A DNA stretch of 64,000 nucleotides from Costus lasius (taxonomy: Eukaryota; Streptophyta; Magnoliopsida; Zingiberales; Costaceae). The stretch is taken from the NCBI GenBank assembly GCA_027563935.2, contig CM050453.2, forward strand, positions 83,798,665 to 83,862,664, read 5' to 3'. The notes beneath the pieces were generated by a model. The model made no database searches. It was not told where the DNA came from and saw only the letters and a program-made list of their open reading frames with translations. The translations under genes were made by a program, and so were the position numbers. Shown here one piece after another: positions 33,059 through 43,932 of this stretch. Position 1 is the stretch's first letter; each line of letters opens with the position of its first letter.

Positions 33059-34303
33059 GAATGTTCAAGAATACCATCAATGTAGAAGGGAGATACTTGA
33101 TGAATAAATTCTCTGAATAAGCCTTGGAATTTTTTTTATAAAGTTGCAGCAGAGGTAAATTAGTGTCGTCTCACATTAATCAGATTAGCCTTTATAATGT
33201 CCTCACACATTTCGGCTGCTAAATTTCTTACCCAATTATTTTAACTTGGATAGTTTATACCAAGAGCTACAAGAGAACAGAAATTTTTTCCTAGCTACTC
33301 AATCTTTAATTCGTTGTAGTTAAATACCTAACCTATTGTAGTAACTTACAAGTACTACTGTTTTGAACTTGACAGGTTCTAATTTAATGGCTAACATAAT
33401 GATAGAGGTACGAAGCAAGGTAGCATCTTATAAAGAAAAGGCAAAATGCTAAGTTTGAACTTTCATGCTGATACTGTAATCAGATTGGTTAGATCTAATA
33501 AATTCAAGTTTTGAATGATTTTAAATGCCTTCTTAAGCAGTAAATAAAATAAGAAACACTAAGCTTTAAAGCATTCTAGCTGACATGCACTGCTCTACAA
33601 ACGCCTAAACTTTGCCTGAATAGCTTAATTTAGATAATACAGTAGTTTGGGGAGCAAAGCTCAATGCACCCTCTAAGTTGTGTACAATGGCCTCATGTTA
33701 CTAACCAAAAGATGCCTCTATGTTAATACTTGCAGCTAACAAGGAATTGATATCTTTCTTCACCTTAGACCATAGTTTGGGTTGCCAGTCTTTTACTACT
33801 TGTAAACATGGTTGGCCTCTCAGGAGATAGCTCATAGGTGCAAAAGCCGTTGCTTATGTGAATTATTATGACCTTTTTAAATATAGCGTATAATTTGTTC
33901 CTTTTTCCAAGCAGATTGAGGCTTGCTTTTCCTTCACAGTGGTACTTCTCGTTTCTTCTGGAGCCTGTTAAGTCATTATAAAACATTGCTGTTATAACAT
34001 TGGCCTCATGGAGAAAATGCGTCCAATATCAGCGTGTACTTCATGACTTTTAAACTTGTGAAAAAATTCTGTCCAGTGGCTTTATATAGAAATATTAAAC
34101 AGGATTATCTCCTAGCCGTTAGATGAAACACGAATTTCAAGGTATTAGTAAAGGGAAGTGTGTTTTATTTGTATCTAACGGCTAGTAGATGACTACGTGG
34201 AACATTGGGCCGTGGAACATTGGGCCGGAACTAAGCTGGGTGATGGCCCAATCTCACACGGCAAACCCAGATTTGGAAACCCGAATCAAAGTGAATGGCG
34301 AGG
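33059..34303. other. AT-rich DNA of unknown nature with an inverted repeat
   Basis: No TE domain or convincing ORF is seen in 33059-34100. CTAGCCGTTAGAT (about 34112-34124) and ATCTAACGGCTAG (about 34175-34187) are perfect inverted arms around roughly 50 bases. GTGGAACATTGGGCC is directly repeated at about 34197-34228, and its GGGCC/TGGGCC words resemble Site II promoter elements. The left end of element F's LTR may lie in 34130-34200 but could not be fixed. Confidence 0.45.
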
Positions 34304-34308
34304 GTCAA
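34304..34308. repeat. Solo LTR E target duplication, left (GTCAA)
   Basis: GTCAA here matches 35747-35751 immediately after the LTR. Confidence 0.85.
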
Positions 34309-35746
34309 TGATGACATGCAAATATATGATATATCGTGACTCATTTCTGTTATTATTTTTGCTTAAATGCTTCATATTCTTCAGAATCTTTACTTTTCCT
34401 TTGTTTTATTGAAATGTAAGTATTTTGCCTCAAAATTGGTGGAATTTGGAAGATCTGAAGATATGGGACGATTCCTCGTGATGAGACGAAGCTACACAAG
34501 AAATTTCAACCCAATCGGAGTCCTCTACGCTCTTCACGGCCATGGGTGTGTAACCATGCACGGCCGTACATGAGCTGACTATTCCAGGCTTCACCGAGCC
34601 GTACACGGGCATAGCCGTGCATCCATGCACGGCCGTGAAGAGTAAGTTTTCCAGCCACCGAGCCGTACACGGGCATAGCCGTGCATCCATTCACGGCCGT
34701 GTATCGTCCCGCGTCCTACACGACAGGCGCTCGATTTTTCAGCCATAACTTTCTATTCCTGGGGTAGAATTTAATGAAAATTTAGGGAGACCTTCCTAAC
34801 TGACATACACACGTTTTGGGACTGGAATCATCGGATTTGGTCAAGCGGTTGAGGAGAACGAGGTAAAAGGGCGACAACCTAGGGTTTTGGGGCGATTTTC
34901 TGGGTAACAACACTGTTCCGGCGTGATTCTTCTTCCATTCCGATGTGGATCTTCGTGCTGGACCTTCTTCCATCAAGGATCTACCCTTCTCTTTGGTTTG
35001 AATTCATTTGCATGAGAGATTTGATGTATTTCATGATGTATATGATAGCGTAAACTCTTCTTTCGGGGTTTGGGCATAGCCCACTGTATGAATGTTGAAT
35101 ATTATGACTTGATCTATATATTTCTCTATTTATCTTCGTTCTTATTCATGTCTAGGATGTTTTCACTCATGTTTATGTATTGGCCATATGTATGCATGTC
35201 TTAAATGCTGTGGGAAGGACTGAGAGGTGAACCACAGTCATCGGAATCCCTTAGACTGGACTGGTGATTTCGTTTAGCGAGAGCACTCGAAATCACCCGA
35301 GGAACCCTAATTCTTCATAGAACCCATTGGGTCCACTTAACCCGGTAAGCCACGAGAGTAGGAGACTTGGGTTAAGTCAGATACCGGACCGTGTCCTAAG
35401 AGGGAGCGTGTCTATACCCTAGGAAGAATTACCTTGAGAACTTAGATAAAACTTAATTAGAACATCAAGCCTTAATATTTCTTCATGCTTTAGTGTGGTG
35501 AAACCCGATACCCCGAATCTCTCTCATAGATTTGAAACCCCGATTGTTTTGCTCTCTGCTCAGCTTGATTTCATTTGCTTTAGTTTAATTATCTGCACTA
35601 GGATTCTAGACATTTCTCCATTAATTGTTAACCTAGCTACTAGTTAACTGATCAGTTAGTACTTGACCCCTAGTCCTCGTGGGATCGATACTTTTTATTA
35701 CGCGATAGACCGTGCACTTGCGGTAGCAGCCGTCGAGGCCCTATCA
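34309..35746 (+). repeat. Solo LTR E (Athila-like)
   Basis: This 1438-bp LTR starts TGATGACATG and ends CCCTATCA, flanked on both sides by GTCAA. Athila LTR 3' hallmarks are present (GTGGGATCGATAC, TTTTATTACGCG, GTGCACTTGCGG near 35688-35730). Dyads built on ACGGCCGT are at 34539-34705, including a 64-bp tandem repeat starting at 34592 and 34656. There is no internal sequence, so it formed by LTR-LTR recombination. It probably sits inside the 5' LTR of element F. Confidence 0.9.
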
Positions 35747-35751
35747 GTCAA
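35747..35751. repeat. Solo LTR E target duplication, right (GTCAA)
   Basis: GTCAA is identical to 34304-34308. Confidence 0.85.
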
Positions 35752-36798
35752 TGCACAAATCAGAATCACGTCACCCGTCCCAACGAGCGACGAGCTTCGT
35801 CTTCAGAGGAAGACGCAGTCACGGGCGAAAAGGCACCGGATGCGAGTGGTAGGAGCGATCGGCGTAGAGGACGTGTGGATTCGGCAACTCCCTCTTCGGC
35901 GGAAGACTCGGACGTAGCAACTTCGGTGTCCTAGTAGAGGAAGCGGACGAGCATCCCCACTTCCTTCCTTTAAAACGCGAGGAAGGGGATCCAGAGGGAT
36001 CATCTGGTGACGACGAGCGTTGAGGGTTTAGGAGAAAACTCTGTGAGAAGAGAGATCCGAGAGCTAAAGAGTGAGCTGTGAGTCTTGTGAGTTGGCGGCG
36101 ATGCTCGCCGCCGATGAGAGGAGTGAGACGAGTGTAGGAGAGGGATTTTTGTAACTCTTTTGATGGAATAAAAGGGTGAAGTTTTTCCCCTACTCCACTG
36201 TTCTTCTTCTCCAGCGAGGCTCTCCTTTGCTTCCTGGTTCCAGCAGCGGCGAGCTTCACCTTCTGTTCACCGTCGACAGCGGTGAGCTTCACCTTCTGTT
36301 CACCATCAATGAACAGTCCAAGAGAGTTTCTGAGCGGCGACATCGACTAAGGGAGGAAGAGGCGAGGCTTCTCCCTACCATCACACTTTCCTCCGGTGGC
36401 TGTGGTTCCCGGCGACGCACGACGAGTGCAGGTGGAGTTCGACCGTTGCGCAGAAGACGAACGCGTTCTAGTGTTCGGTTCTAGGTGAGTCAACGGGTTC
36501 GAACGGTCAACATCAATTCGAGTTGTGCAACGCTTTGAGGCGGTTGACGAGCGGTGACATCAGCGAAGGGTGAATTCACGCGTGACAAAATTCGTTTAGG
36601 AGGGCTAACATCGGCGTGACATCAGCAAGGGCGTAATTTCGAGCAGCGGCAGTAATTTTGACCCGCTGGTCAAAATTAGAAATTGTAAGTGAAATTAGCG
36701 TTAGGGTTTTCAATTTGGGGTAATTTTGCGCCCAGAGATTAGGCTTTCAGCACTGTACGAAAGTCCGCCAGAAGACCTTAAGGCCGAGGCATGACAAC

Positions 36799-36809
36799 TG
36801 GTATCAGAG
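36799..36809 (+). promoter_or_regulatory. Primer-binding site, tRNA-iMet type (element F)
   Basis: TGGTATCAGAG is the standard complement of plant initiator tRNA-Met, two bases after the LTR end. It differs from the tRNA-Asp-type sites of all the Athila copies in this window. Confidence 0.85.
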
Positions 36810-36827
36810 GCAAAGATCCAACCAGGA

Positions 36828-37879
36828 TGGTGAATCAAGGAGATCGCATAGCACGGTTGGAACAAGTGATGGGTCTGACGGGGAACAGTGATGACGTAGT
36901 TGTTCTTCAAGTGGAGCAACAGAGGTTGCAGATCCTTGCCCTTCAACAAACTTTAGCTGGAGTAGCTGAGGCTCAGAAAAATTTTGAGAGGACGGCAGCA
37001 CTATAGGAGTAAGTAGCGGTCTTGCAAGAACAGGTAGCAACCTTGATGGCACAGTAACCAATACCGTTGCAACTCAGCAGCAAGTACTGGTAGACCTCGT
37101 GATGATGCGCCTGGCATTAGCGCAGGCACAAGGTGGTGCACCTGCAGCAGCCATGGTAGATTATGGAGCTACTAGAGGGAAGGTTCGCATCGCAGAACCT
37201 GCGATGTTCATAGGAGCCCGATCATCCAAAGAGTTGGGTAGCTTTCTTTGGGATATGGAACAATATTTCAGTGCTAAACATGTTTTAGACCAGGAATGAG
37301 TGAGGGTGTGTACCGCATACCTCTCAGGTGATGTGAAACTTTGGTGGAGGACAAAGTTGAGTCGACATCAGGAGCAACTAGTTGGACATGGAAGGTATTC
37401 CGAGAGGAACTACAGCAGCAATTTCTTCTCGGGAACTCGGAGGAACAAGCACGAGATGCATTGAATCAGCTAAGACATAAGAGCCCAATCCAGGAGTATT
37501 TTCGGACTTATTTAACACTCATGTTGGAGATAACGGACATGTCAGAGACAGATCGACGCTACACCTTTCTCCGGAATCTTCAACCATGGGCAGAGACTGA
37601 AGTCCGAAGACATGCGCTGCATGACTGGAGGACGGCCGCAATGATAGCCGAATCTCTCGTAGATTTGAGAGCTTTCGGTATGACTTTCTCGAGAGCATCA
37701 AAGTCGCCACCAAAGCATCGCTCTCTGCCAAGAGTGAGAGCCCCAAAAAGGGAGAGACCCTCTCCCCGGCGAGACGAAGGTCAGCCAGCATGATAAGTGC
37801 AAAACCAACCTGCAGAGAGAGTGCAGGATCAACCGAGACCGATGAGTTGCTTTTTGTGCAAAGGTCCACATCGGATATG
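36828..37879 (+). pseudogene. Element F gag, decayed and interrupted
   Basis: The ATG at 36828 starts VNQGDRIARLEQVMG, a likely coiled-coil N-terminus. The Retrotrans_gag core follows in other frames: FLWDMEQYFSAKHV, WTWKVFREELQQQFLLGN, ALNQLRHKSPIQEYFRTYLTL and YTFLRNLQPWAETEVRRH. A basic stretch leads to MSCFLCKGPHRI (about 37840-37875), the beginning of a CCHC knuckle, which the TG of element B's LTR cuts. Stops and shifts occur near 37005, 37057 and 37298. Confidence 0.8.
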
Positions 37880-39724
37880 TGATGACTCTAAATTTCATAG
37901 CATATTTCTGGCTAAATCTACTACATTTTTGGGTCATAATCTTGCTCTGTTGCTTATTTTTATACCTTATTTATCAAATACTTCGGAATCTACACCGTTC
38001 TTGGTTTTTGATCAATTTCAGGTAAAAAGGCATCATTATCACGAGTTTTCGAGCAACTTCAATGCATGAGCAAATTCTAATCATCAAGAGAAGTTTACAC
38101 ATCAAATTTCAAGACAAGCCAAGTTTTCCATCAAAATTACGGTAGTGTCGTAATTATTTTTACGGCCGTAATTTAGGATTATGGCACTACCGTAATAAAT
38201 ATTACGGTACCGTGATTTCGGTCCAAATTCAGACAGAAACTTCAGAGGATTTTAGGAGAATTACGGCACTGCCGTAATGGTTTTTATGGTACCGTAATTT
38301 CAGACAAATTTTCCACAGAAACTTTCCAAATGAGAAGATTACGGCACTACCGTGACAAATTTTATGGTGCCGTGATTCCGGGCCGTTTCCTTACAGAAAC
38401 CTCTGAAGCCATTACGGCAGTACCGTGATGTTCAACACGGTACCGTAATTTCGCGCCCAGTTTCCTGATTTTTCTACTGAAAACTTAAAAAGATTATTTC
38501 TCAAGATTTAGGGCACCAATTGAAGATTCGTAAAAAGGGAAAGACTCAGCATTAGTAGAGGAAGATTTTCGAAGCAAAAGGAACAATTTTCATTAACGAT
38601 TCAGGGAGAATTTGGGAGAATCACCGCCATGCTAGGGTTCATCGCCGTTCATCACACAGACCATCTCCGGCCACGATATTTGAAAGGAATCTTCACCTGA
38701 GGAAGGAGAACACACCACAGAAGTTTCAAAGCGAAAGGAGACCGATCGAGGGAGAAATCAACAAAAACATGGTCGCCTGCACTGTTCATCGCGACTCTAC
38801 ACAAATTACGGGCTGTAATTTTGATTATAGCCCTGCTTTGTAACTTTTACTCCTCCCTTTCGATTTCTAATCATTCCAAAATCATGTTTTGCTGTAATTC
38901 TTCATCATGCTAGGTTAAACTTTCTTTTGGGACATGGGGGTATAATCCCCTTGATATTTCAATGACTAGATGACCTTTTACTCCATCAATATATTTTTGG
39001 CATGTTAATTTTACTTAAGAGATTTATGTCTTTAATATTTTCTAGTTTCATGCATTAACATGTATTAGAGTTTTGTAATATGGACTGAGAAGATGACACG
39101 CAAAACTCGGAACCCTAGAATTTATGATAGGAGCTCATCATAAGAGATTAGTTGTGTTCTTATCTTTAGATTTTAGAAGTTAAATTCTTGTTGATGTTCT
39201 GATCTAGAAATTATTATTGTTTTAGATATGAAAATATGCTAGAGATAGATATTAGATTGTTTGAAAACCTTAAGTAAAACCTATGAAACTAAAGTATGAG
39301 AATACTTAGTTTTGCTTGAGATCTCGACATTGAGATAGAATGCACGAGAGTGATTCTTAATCTCTCTGTTAAAGCTTACTTACATTAAACATTGAATAGA
39401 TCTTGCACGAGAGTGAAGATCGTTCTTGTTAATTGATTGCGCGAGAGCGAGTTAATTTCTTTATTAAGTAAGCTATATCTTTACCATAACAAAAATAGAT
39501 TGATGAACATTTAATTTTACCTAGTTATGAATATTAAGGTGGATGAACCCCGAGTCCCAATTCTCTCTCTCTGATTTTTTGTACACCGTTCGATCGTTTG
39601 TTTTCATCATTCTCGATTCGTTTAGCTAGTGAGAGTTCAATTCATCGGTACTTAACAACGAGGTCTCTGTGGTTCAATATCTTAAATATTACTTCGAGTA
39701 GCCGTGCACTTGCGGACTACAACA
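37880..39724 (+). repeat. 5' LTR of element B
   Basis: The LTR starts TGATGACTCTAAATTTCATAG and ends GACTACAACA just before AGTTTTTAGCGCCG, 1845 bp. An alternating array of dyads lies at 38135-38455 and the LTR hairpin at 38810-38833. A series of ACGAGAG motifs (CGAGAGTGATTCTTAATC type) lies at 39340-39445. The 3' end has the Athila GTGCACTTGCGG. Confidence 0.9.
38135..38455 (+). repeat. Alternating palindrome array in LTR B
   Basis: Two dyad types alternate with a period of roughly 65-80 bp: type I ATTACGGCACTGCCGTAAT (for example 38179-38197 and 38260-38278) and type II TTACGGTACCGTAA (38201-38216, about 38285-38298, 38437-38450). Spacers share AGAAACTT-like words. A perfect TTACGGCCGTAA lies at 38160-38171. 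Confidence 0.85.
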
Positions 39725-39730
39725 AGTTTT

Positions 39731-39748
39731 TAGCGCCGTTGCCAGGCA
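39731..39748 (+). promoter_or_regulatory. Primer-binding site, tRNA-Asp type (element B)
   Basis: TAGCGCCGTTGCCAGGCA is a slightly mutated version of the tRNA-Asp complement seen intact at 55748. Confidence 0.8.
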
Positions 39749-39890
39749 CCTTGGTTTTGTTAATATTGATATAATTGATAGTATTGCTATACTAAGCTTT
39801 TTGTTTTTGTTTTTATTATTTTATGTGATAGATTCTGATTTTTCTTATATTTTCTACAAATTCTGAGCTTATTTGATCTTCTACTTATTT

Positions 39891-41500
39891 ATGCATAGGA
39901 ATCTTAGGTCAGGACCATTAGTTCCTTTTGATCCTGAAATTAACAAAACTCTTAGATTGCGCAGGAAATTGAGGTTTGCAGAGGGGAGAGAAGAAGAATC
40001 CATCATGACTGAAAGAAGGACACTTAGAGATTATGCAGCCCCGAATACATAGGGAATTCGTTCCAGTATAACTAGGCCTGCAATTGATGCAAACAACTTT
40101 GAGATTAAACCAGCTTTCCTGTCAATGATCCAACAGAACCAATTTGGAGGATCTCCTTTGGAAGATCCTAATCAACACTTTTCTCTTTTTCTTGAATTTT
40201 GTGATACCATAAAAATTAATGGTGTATCTGATGATGCTCTTAGACTGAGATTGTTTCCTTTTTCCCTCAGGGACCGAGCAAAAGCCTGGATACATTCTCA
40301 TCGACTAGGACATTCACCACTTGGGAACGATTGTCAAGTGCTTTCCTACTGAAATACTTTCCACCCAGTAAGATGATTCAGTTGAGAAATCAAATCACAA
40401 GCTTTGCACAAAGGGATGGAGAATCACTTAGTGAAGTATGGGAGCGCTTCAATGAGTTACAACGGAAGTGCCCTCACCATGGATTAGAAGATTGGGTTTT
40501 AATTCAAATTTTCTAGAATGATTTGCTTTACAACACTCGCTTAACTGTTGATGCTGCTGTAGGAGGAGCACTGATGAAGAAGACTGTTGAAGATGCCTAT
40601 GCATTGATTGAAGAGATGGCGCTAAATCACAACCAGTGGACTACTGAGAGAGGAGTGTTGTATCGTCCTCCTCATGGTAAGAATGATGGTGATGGTTGGC
40701 GCTCTCTAGCAGAAAAGGTAGATTCTTTGTGTAACCTTTTTAATTCTTTTCAGATGCAAACTGCTATTGTTTTTTCTGTTACTTGTGATGTATGTGGAAA
40801 TCATGGGCACTATGCTGAAGAGTGTCAGGTTATAGTTGATCAGGGTGGTGAGCAAGTTAATGCAGTAGGGGGTTACAATCAAGGTAGAAATAATGACGCT
40901 TACTCTAATACCTACAACCCTGGTTGGAGGAACCACCCTAACCTGTCTTGGAAAAGTAACAATCATGCTAGTGGACAGAATGAAAATAGAAGGTATCAGC
41001 AGAGACAACAATTTCAGAGTCAGCCCCAAAAATCTAATTTAGAGGACATGTTTGAGAAATTCATGGGTGCTCAGATGAAACAGAATGAGGAAGTTTCAGA
41101 AAGTCTTAAGCAAATTAACTCTAGATTGGATAGTGTTGTTGCTCACAATAAGATTTTAGAGGCTTAGATAGCACAATAGGCTAGCACATCTTATAGACCC
41201 CTAGGGAAATTACCTGCCAAACTTGAAACTAACCCTAGAGAACATTGTAATGCCATCACAACTAGAAGTGGAAAACAGTTAGAGGACCCCAGGGGACCAT
41301 TAGATGATGCTGAGGAAGAGCCTAATGTTAGACCTAGTAGTGAACCAGTTTTGGAATTACAACCTGCACATGTGCAGTCCCATCCTAACTCTCCACCTTT
41401 TGAGGGGGATGAGTTTTCACAGAATGGTGATTTGCCTTGTGAAGTTGAGATTCCTAGACCTAGTTCACCACCACCATATAGGCCACCTATTCATTTTCCC
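39891..41500 (+). pseudogene. Athila gag (element B), decayed
   Basis: ATG at 39891 (MHRNLRSGPLVPFDPEI) is in frame with the conserved start at 40005 (TERRTLRDYAAPN). The capsid region includes NNFEIKPAFLSMIQQNQF, QLRNQITSFAQRDGESLSEVW and LTVDAAVGGALMKKTVEDAY. An intact CCHC knuckle, C-D-V-C-GNHG-H-YAEE-C, lies at about 40787-40830, followed by YNPGWRNHPNLSW. A TAG at 40050 and two at 41165 and 41177 fit CAG, and a shift near 40310 changes frame. The TAG at 41177 is at the same place as 3660 in element A. Confidence 0.88.
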
Positions 41501-42577
41501 TAGAGGATTGTGCAAGCTAAGTTAAATAGGCAGTTTAGAAAATTTTTGGATGTTTTGAAAAAGTTGTATATTAATATTCCATTTACTGATGTCTTATCTC
41601 AAATGCCTTCATATGTAAAATTTTTGAAAGAGATTTTATCCAATAAAAGAAAAATAGAGGACTATGGTATTGTGGCACTAACTGAGGAATGCAGTGCTCT
41701 TATTCAAAATAAGTTGCCACCGAAATTAAAGGATCCAGGTAGTTTCTCTATCCCTTGTTTGATTGGAAGTGTAGCTTTCGACCGAGCCTTATGTGATTTG
41801 GGAGCCAGTGTGAGTCTAATGCCTTTATCTGTGTGCAGGAAACTGGATATGGGAGCTCCTAAACTGACTTCAATATCTTTGCAGCTCACCGATCGCTTAG
41901 TGAAGTATCCTGTAGGTATTCTTGAGGATGTTCCTATCCAAGTTGGTAAGTATTTTGTACCTACTGATTTTGTGGTTCTTGAGATGGAAGAAGATGCGAA
42001 AATTCTTATTATTCTTAGTAGACCGTTCTTAGCCACTGCAGGAGCACTTATTGATGTAAAAAATGGTAAACTGACTCTAAATATTGGTGGTAACAAAATT
42101 GAGTTTGATAACTCATTGAAAAAACCTGCATATGCTAGTTAATGTTGTAGTGTTCATGCTGTTGACGATGTGGTTTATGATCTTGGTTTTTTGTTTGATG
42201 ATCCTTCTGCTTCTTGTAAAGAAATTGATGATTCTGATTTTGATGATGATTTTTGTAATAAAACTCATGGTATTTTGGACTGTGCTATATTTGATGATGA
42301 AAAAGAAAAAATTTCAAAAGTTGAACTAAAAGTTTTACCTGATAACCTTCGCTATGAATTTCTTGGTCCTAACTCTACTTACCCTGTGATCGTTGATGCT
42401 CAATTAGATGAAAGGGAGACTGATTTGCTCTTGAAGGAGTTGAGAGTTCATAGAAAGGTAATTGGGTATACCATTGATGATTTGAAAGGAATTAATCCTT
42501 CTTTTTGTATGCACAGGATTCATATGGAGGATGAGCACAAGCCACATGTAGATTTCTAAAGAAGACTCAACCCATCC
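41501..42577 (+). pseudogene. Athila protease and linker (element B)
   Basis: The open frame 41510-42142 includes NIPFTDVLSQMPSYVKFLKEIL, then the catalytic ALCDLGASVSLMPLSVCRKLD, LVKYPVGILEDVPIQVGKYF, VVLEMEED and SRPFLATAGALIDVKNGKLTL. Athila proteases use DLGA where other retroelements have DTGA. After a frame change, an acidic linker (42170-42330) leads to VLPDNLRYEFLGPNSTYPVI. A TAG at 41501 marks the old gag-pro continuity (CAG type) and a TAA at 42557 lies just before RT. Confidence 0.87.
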
Positions 42578-43160
42578 ATGAAGGAAGTTGTAAAGAAGGA
42601 AGTATTGAAATTGCTTGATGCGGGTATTATCTACCCTATCTCTGATAGTAAGTGGATAAGTCTTGTACATTGTATTCCTAAAAAGGGGGGTGTCATAGTT
42701 ATGAAAAATAAAGATAATGAATTGATACCTATTAGAACAGTTACTAGCTGGCGCATGTGCATTGATTATAGGAAATTAAATACTGCCACTAGGAAAGATC
42801 ACTTCCCCTTACCTTTTATTGATCAGATGGTTGAGAGACTTGCTAAGCATTCTTATTTTTGTTTTCTTGATGGATATTCTGGATTTTTTCAAATTCCCAT
42901 TCACCCTGATGATCAAGATAAGACCACATTTACTTGCCCATATGGTATATTTGCATATAGGAGGATGCCTTTTGGATTGTGTAATGCACCTACTACTTTT
43001 CAGAGGTGTATGATAGCAATTTTTTCTGAATTTATTGAAGATTTTATGGATGTTTTCATGGATGATTTTTCTGTTTATGATTTTTCCTTTGAAGAATGTT
43101 TGGCTAATTTATCTCGGGTTTTGCGGAGGTGCGAAGAAACTAACCTTGTCCTTAACTAGG
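42578..43160 (+). pseudogene. Athila reverse transcriptase (element B)
   Basis: Motifs include LLDAGIIYPISDSKW, IPKKGG, WRMCIDYRKLNTAT, FLDGYSGFFQIPIHPDDQDKTTF and MPFGLCNAPTTFQRCM. The catalytic VFMDDFSVYD is complete, with the four residues that element A lacks. The frame closes at TAG 43157 inside LVLN-stop-EKCHFMV, where the family has Trp (TGG to TAG). This is the best-preserved Athila RT in the window. Confidence 0.9.
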
Positions 43161-43932
43161 AGAAGTGTCACTTTATGGTTAGACAAGGGATAGTTTTGGG
43201 TCACCTTATTTCAAAGAGAGGGATTGAAGTCGACAAGGCAAAAGTTGAAGTGATTGAGAAGCTAGCACCACCCACCACGGTTAAGGAGATTAGAAGTTTT
43301 TTGGGACATGCAGGATTTACCGGCGTTTTATTAGGGACTTTTCTAAACTTGTTAAACCACTCACTGATTTGCTTTGTAAAGATGTTAAATTCTACTTTGA
43401 TGAGAATTGTTTGCTTGCTTTTCAGGAATTGAAGAAGGCCTTAATATCAGCACCTATCATGCAGCCACTTGATTGGGAATTGTCTTTTGAGCTTATGTGT
43501 GATGCCAATGATTTTGCTGTAGGAGTAGTTCTAGGACAAAGGAAGGAAAAGAAGCCTTATGTGATCTACTATGCTAGTAAAGCCTTGGATGAGACACAGA
43601 GGAATTACACCACAACTGAGAAGGAACTTTTAGCTATTATTTTTGCATTTGATAAATTCAGATCTTATTTGATAAATTCAAAAGTTGTGGTGTACACTGA
43701 TCATGCAGCGGTTAAGTATTTGATGCAGAAGAAAGACAGTAAACCGCGTCTACTTAGATGGATTTTGCTTATACAAGAGTTTGACTTGGAAATCAAGGAC
43801 AAGAAAGGAACTAAAAATTTTGTTGCAGAACATCTTTCAAGGATTGTTGTAAAGAATAATAAAGGTGATATTATTAATGATTCCTTTCCTGAGGAACAGC
43901 TTTTAAGGATTGATCAGATTAAGGCTCCTTAG
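43161..43932 (+). pseudogene. Athila RNase H (element B)
   Basis: The connection [22 protein letters not shown] and [10 protein letters not shown] is followed by a shift near 43320, then [21 protein letters not shown]. RNase H residues are the D of [16 protein letters not shown], the E of [16 protein letters not shown], the D of [12 protein letters not shown] and the E of VAEHLSRI, where element A has D (VADHL). The fourth acidic position is therefore Glu here. The TAG at 43930 fits TGG. Confidence 0.87.

Larger units (their letters stand above)
35752..37879 (+). mobile_element. Ty3/gypsy element F (tRNA-iMet primed), 5' part
   Basis: GC-rich LTR sequence ends in ATGACA at about 36796, followed by the primer-binding site TGGTATCAGAG (36799-36809), which complements initiator tRNA-Met. 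A gag remnant follows. The element is cut in its zinc knuckle by Athila element B at 37880, and the rest would lie beyond the nest. The LTR left end is not determined: it may begin at 35752 or continue left of solo LTR E to about 34130-34200. PBS and gag type point to a chromovirus-like gypsy lineage, but no pol is available to confirm this. Confidence 0.7.

Noticed and set aside
36176..36484. 102-codon ORF in the element F LTR
   Set aside because: It lies in GC-rich LTR sequence upstream of the PBS, with no domain.
38135..38455. CRISPR-like array of spaced palindromes
   Set aside because: The context is a plant LTR, the palindromes mutate freely, spacers are related to each other, and no cas gene exists.
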